The notes under the pieces: generated by a model
Told to the model about the DNA's origin: nothing
Seen by the model: only the letters and a program-made list of their open reading frames with translations
Databases searched by the model: none
In this document: one piece after another, positions 32,182 to 33,970 of the stretch
How the letters are laid out: each line of letters begins with the position of its first letter
How positions within the stretch are numbered: the stretch's first letter is position 1
Origin: UMGS1002 sp050309735
GTDB lineage: Bacteria > Bacillota > Clostridia > Oscillospirales > CAG-272
Assembly: GCA_050309735.1 (NCBI GenBank)
Contig: JBNRMS010000036.1
Location: 1-33,970 of the forward strand
Reading direction: 5' to 3'
Length of the DNA: 33,970 nucleotides
Made by a program: the position numbers and the translations under genes

Positions 32182-33970
32182 ATGACCGAGTTTTATGACA
32201 TATCGGTTAGATCTCTTTACGGAGTCGGAGAGGCGCGAGGCGCGGCATATGCCAGGGCCGGTGTTGCCACGATCCGGGACCTGCTTCTTTACTTTCCGCG
32301 CGCCTATGAAAACCGCGGCGACATAAAGCTGCTCGCTGAGGTTCCCGAGGGGGAGCGGGGCGCATTTCTCCTCACTATAGGATCTGAGCCGCGAATTTCA
32401 AGAATACGGCGAGGGATGGATATTCTCAAATTCCGCGCCTTTGACGACAGCGGAAGCTGCCAGATAACCTATTTCAATCAAAATTATCTGAAGGATAAAT
32501 TCCCGCTCGGCTCGATGTTCCGGTTTTGGGGCAGGGTTGAGCGGGCAGGGCGTGGTTATGCGATGAACTCGCCGGCGGCAGACCCTTATGTTGAAGGGGT
32601 GCAGCTTCCCTCTCTTGTCCCGGTCTATCGCCTCACCGAGGGGCTGACGCCGCGACAGGTGGCAAAGGACATAAGAACCGCGCTCGCAATAGCGGCAGAG
32701 AAGCTGCCTGACTATCTCCCCGACCAAATTCGGACAGAGTACCGACTCTCCACACTTCAGTTTGCCCTGCGGAATATACACCAACCCGAGGACTACAAAT
32801 CCCTTGCCGTTGCCAAGCGGCGGCTGATTTTCGATGAGTTTTTCATTTTCGCGCTCGGACTTGCAGTCACAGGCAAAAAACAGCGCGCGGGCGGTGCTTT
32901 TGCATGTGTCAAGAATGACATCTCGCCCCTTATCCGTATGCTCCCCTATCGGCTGACCGGAGCGCAGTTGCGGGTGATAAACGAGATTCGCCAAGATATG
33001 GAGCGCGAGATAGCGATGCGCCGCATTATTGTAGGAGATGTGGGATGCGGAAAAACAATATGTGCCGCCGCAGCGATGCTTGTGGCTGTTGCGAGCGGGC
33101 GTCAGGCGGCGCTGATGGCACCGACCGAGATACTGGCGCGGCAGCATTACGAGGATCTATCCCCTCTTTTCGCGCAGCTCGGTATCGGATGCGAGTTGCT
33201 CATCGGCGCCACAACGCCGGCAAACAAGAAGAAAATCAAAGCCGCACTTGCCTCGAGCGACAGGAAAAAGAGACTTGACATAGTTATCGGCACACAGGCC
33301 CTGCTATCTGACGGGGTTGAATTTGCCGCGCCCGGCCTTGTGGTCACAGACGAACAGCACCGCTTCGGTGTGAGTCAGCGCGCGGCGCTGGCCGAGAAAA
33401 ATGCCGAGGCACATGTTCTTGTTATGAGTGCGACACCAATCCCCCGCTCAATGGCGCTTGTAATGTACGGAGACCTTGACATATCAAAGATAGATGAGCT
33501 TCCACCGGGGCGAATGAGGGTAGACACCTTTGTCGTCGACGAGAGCTTCAGAGCAAGGATTGATAGCTTTATTGAAAAACTGACCGGGGAGGGCGGGCAG
33601 GTTTATATTGTCTGTCCGGCCATTGAGGAAGCAGAAGCGGTCGAGGGTGAGATAGGGATCTCGGAGATAACGCTGAATAACCTTGATATCGCGGCCGAAA
33701 AGCATCCCCCTATGAAAGCCGCCGAAAGATATGCGCGCGAGCTTGCCGAGCGGATGCCCGATTTGAGGATTGAGCTTATCCACGGGAGGATGAAGAGCGC
33801 CGAGAAAGAGAGGATTATGCAGTCCTTCGCGGCGGGCAAGATTAAGGTGCTTGTCTCAACCACGGTTATTGAGGTCGGTGTCAATGTGCCGAGCGCCTGT
33901 CTTATGGTGGTTGAAAACGCCGAGCGCTTCGGGCTCTCGCAGCTTCATCAGCTCCGCGGGCGGGTAGGGC
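32182..33970 (+). CDS. recG: ATP-dependent DNA helicase RecG (3' end beyond the window)
   Basis: 596 codons are visible and the frame is open at the window edge; a full RecG is about 680-700 residues. RecG rewinds stalled replication forks and branch-migrates Holliday junctions. Visible parts: an N-terminal wedge/OB domain (FRAFDDSGSCQITYFNQNYL), Walker A GDVGCGKT (285-292), motif Ib PTEILARQHYEDL, Walker B DEQH (390-393) followed by RFGV, motif III SATPIPRS, and the second helicase lobe with IHGRMKSAEKERIM and VSTTVIEVGVNVP. Cys289 replaces the usual Ser in the P-loop, a mild change. The start is ATG 32182, with GGGAGGTG just upstream. The reading frame is absent from simple closed-frame lists because its stop is outside the window. 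Confidence 0.96.
   Translation, partial: MTEFYDISVRSLYGVGEARGAAYARAGVATIRDLLLYFPRAYENRGDIKLLAEVPEGERGAFLLTIGSEPRISRIRRGMDILKFRAFDDSGSCQITYFNQNYLKDKFPLGSMFRFWGRVERAGRGYAMNSPAADPYVEGVQLPSLVPVYRLTEGLTPRQVAKDIRTALAIAAEKLPDYLPDQIRTEYRLSTLQFALRNIHQPEDYKSLAVAKRRLIFDEFFIFALGLAVTGKKQRAGGAFACVKNDISPLIRMLPYRLTGAQLRVINEIRQDMEREIAMRRIIVGDVGCGKTICAAAAMLVAVASGRQAALMAPTEILARQHYEDLSPLFAQLGIGCELLIGATTPANKKKIKAALASSDRKKRLDIVIGTQALLSDGVEFAAPGLVVTDEQHRFGVSQRAALAEKNAEAHVLVMSATPIPRSMALVMYGDLDISKIDELPPGRMRVDTFVVDESFRARIDSFIEKLTGEGGQVYIVCPAIEEAEAVEGEIGISEITLNNLDIAAEKHPPMKAAERYARELAERMPDLRIELIHGRMKSAEKERIMQSFAAGKIKVLVSTTVIEVGVNVPSACLMVVENAERFGLSQLHQLRGRVG

Noticed and set aside
32398..33147. 249-residue minus-strand frame antisense to recG
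   Set aside because: recG motifs run continuously on the plus strand across the region; the antisense translation shows no domain.
1..33970. tRNA, rRNA, CRISPR array, insertion sequence or prophage
   Set aside because: No cloverleaf T-arm pattern, no regularly spaced direct repeats, and no transposase, integrase or phage protein found by eye on either strand.

Overview
The window looks like a chromosomal stretch from an anaerobic, low-to-mid GC Firmicute of the class Clostridia, probably a gut-type Oscillospiraceae/Ruminococcaceae relative. The evidence is the gene set (rpsO-pnp, recA-recX, FtsK/SpoIIIE, YitT, DHHW protein), Shine-Dalgarno sites of the GGAGG type, consensus sigma-A promoters with 17-base spacers, Thr-rich linkers and a Gly-Cys-Gly-Ser tail on a secreted protein. 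No genus can be named from sequence alone. I saw no tRNA, rRNA, CRISPR array, transposase or phage gene.

Layout. 1-5582 is mostly minus strand: the start of a ROK sugar kinase, a CPBP membrane protease translationally coupled to a divergent Lgt-like protein, a secreted wall-type protein, pyruvate kinase and an AraC regulator. The AraC gene is divergent from an FAD-dependent oxidoreductase (5862-7184). 7450-10602 carries an aminotransferase, a YitT membrane protein and trpS. 10923-14730 holds a 1179-residue secreted repeat protein behind a perfect sigma-A promoter, then a 60-residue acidic peptide gene. At 15807-15971 lplA (minus) and an SPFH/ribbon-helix-helix/ABC-transporter operon (plus) diverge from two consensus promoters whose -35 boxes lie in one inverted repeat. 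19209-24294 is minus-strand DNA maintenance: recX, recA, ftsK. 24747-25639 encodes two half-size TauE/SafE proteins. 25859-28438 is rpsO-pnp, with an SD-sequestering hairpin in front of pnp. 28687-32072 holds a VanY-like protein lacking most active-site residues, a DHHW protein, a 77-residue small protein and a second CPBP protease. recG starts at 32182 and runs off the window.

The most interesting non-coding signal is a roughly 45-70 nt element present three times (5755-5821, 28520-28590, about 31000-31066), always on the plus strand and upstream of a gene. All copies share a closing stem CGCAA/TTGCG and end in TTGCGACTATG. An inner hairpin keeps pairing while changing sequence (TGGA/TCCA in one copy, CGGG/CCCG with a GAGA loop in another). 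The first copy sits just after a good promoter. I do not recognise it as a known riboswitch class; it could be a cis-regulatory leader RNA or a dispersed palindromic repeat.

Other points of interest are active-site loss in two enzyme-family proteins (Lgt-like and VanY-like), the internal duplication in the large surface protein, and palindromes placed at promoters.
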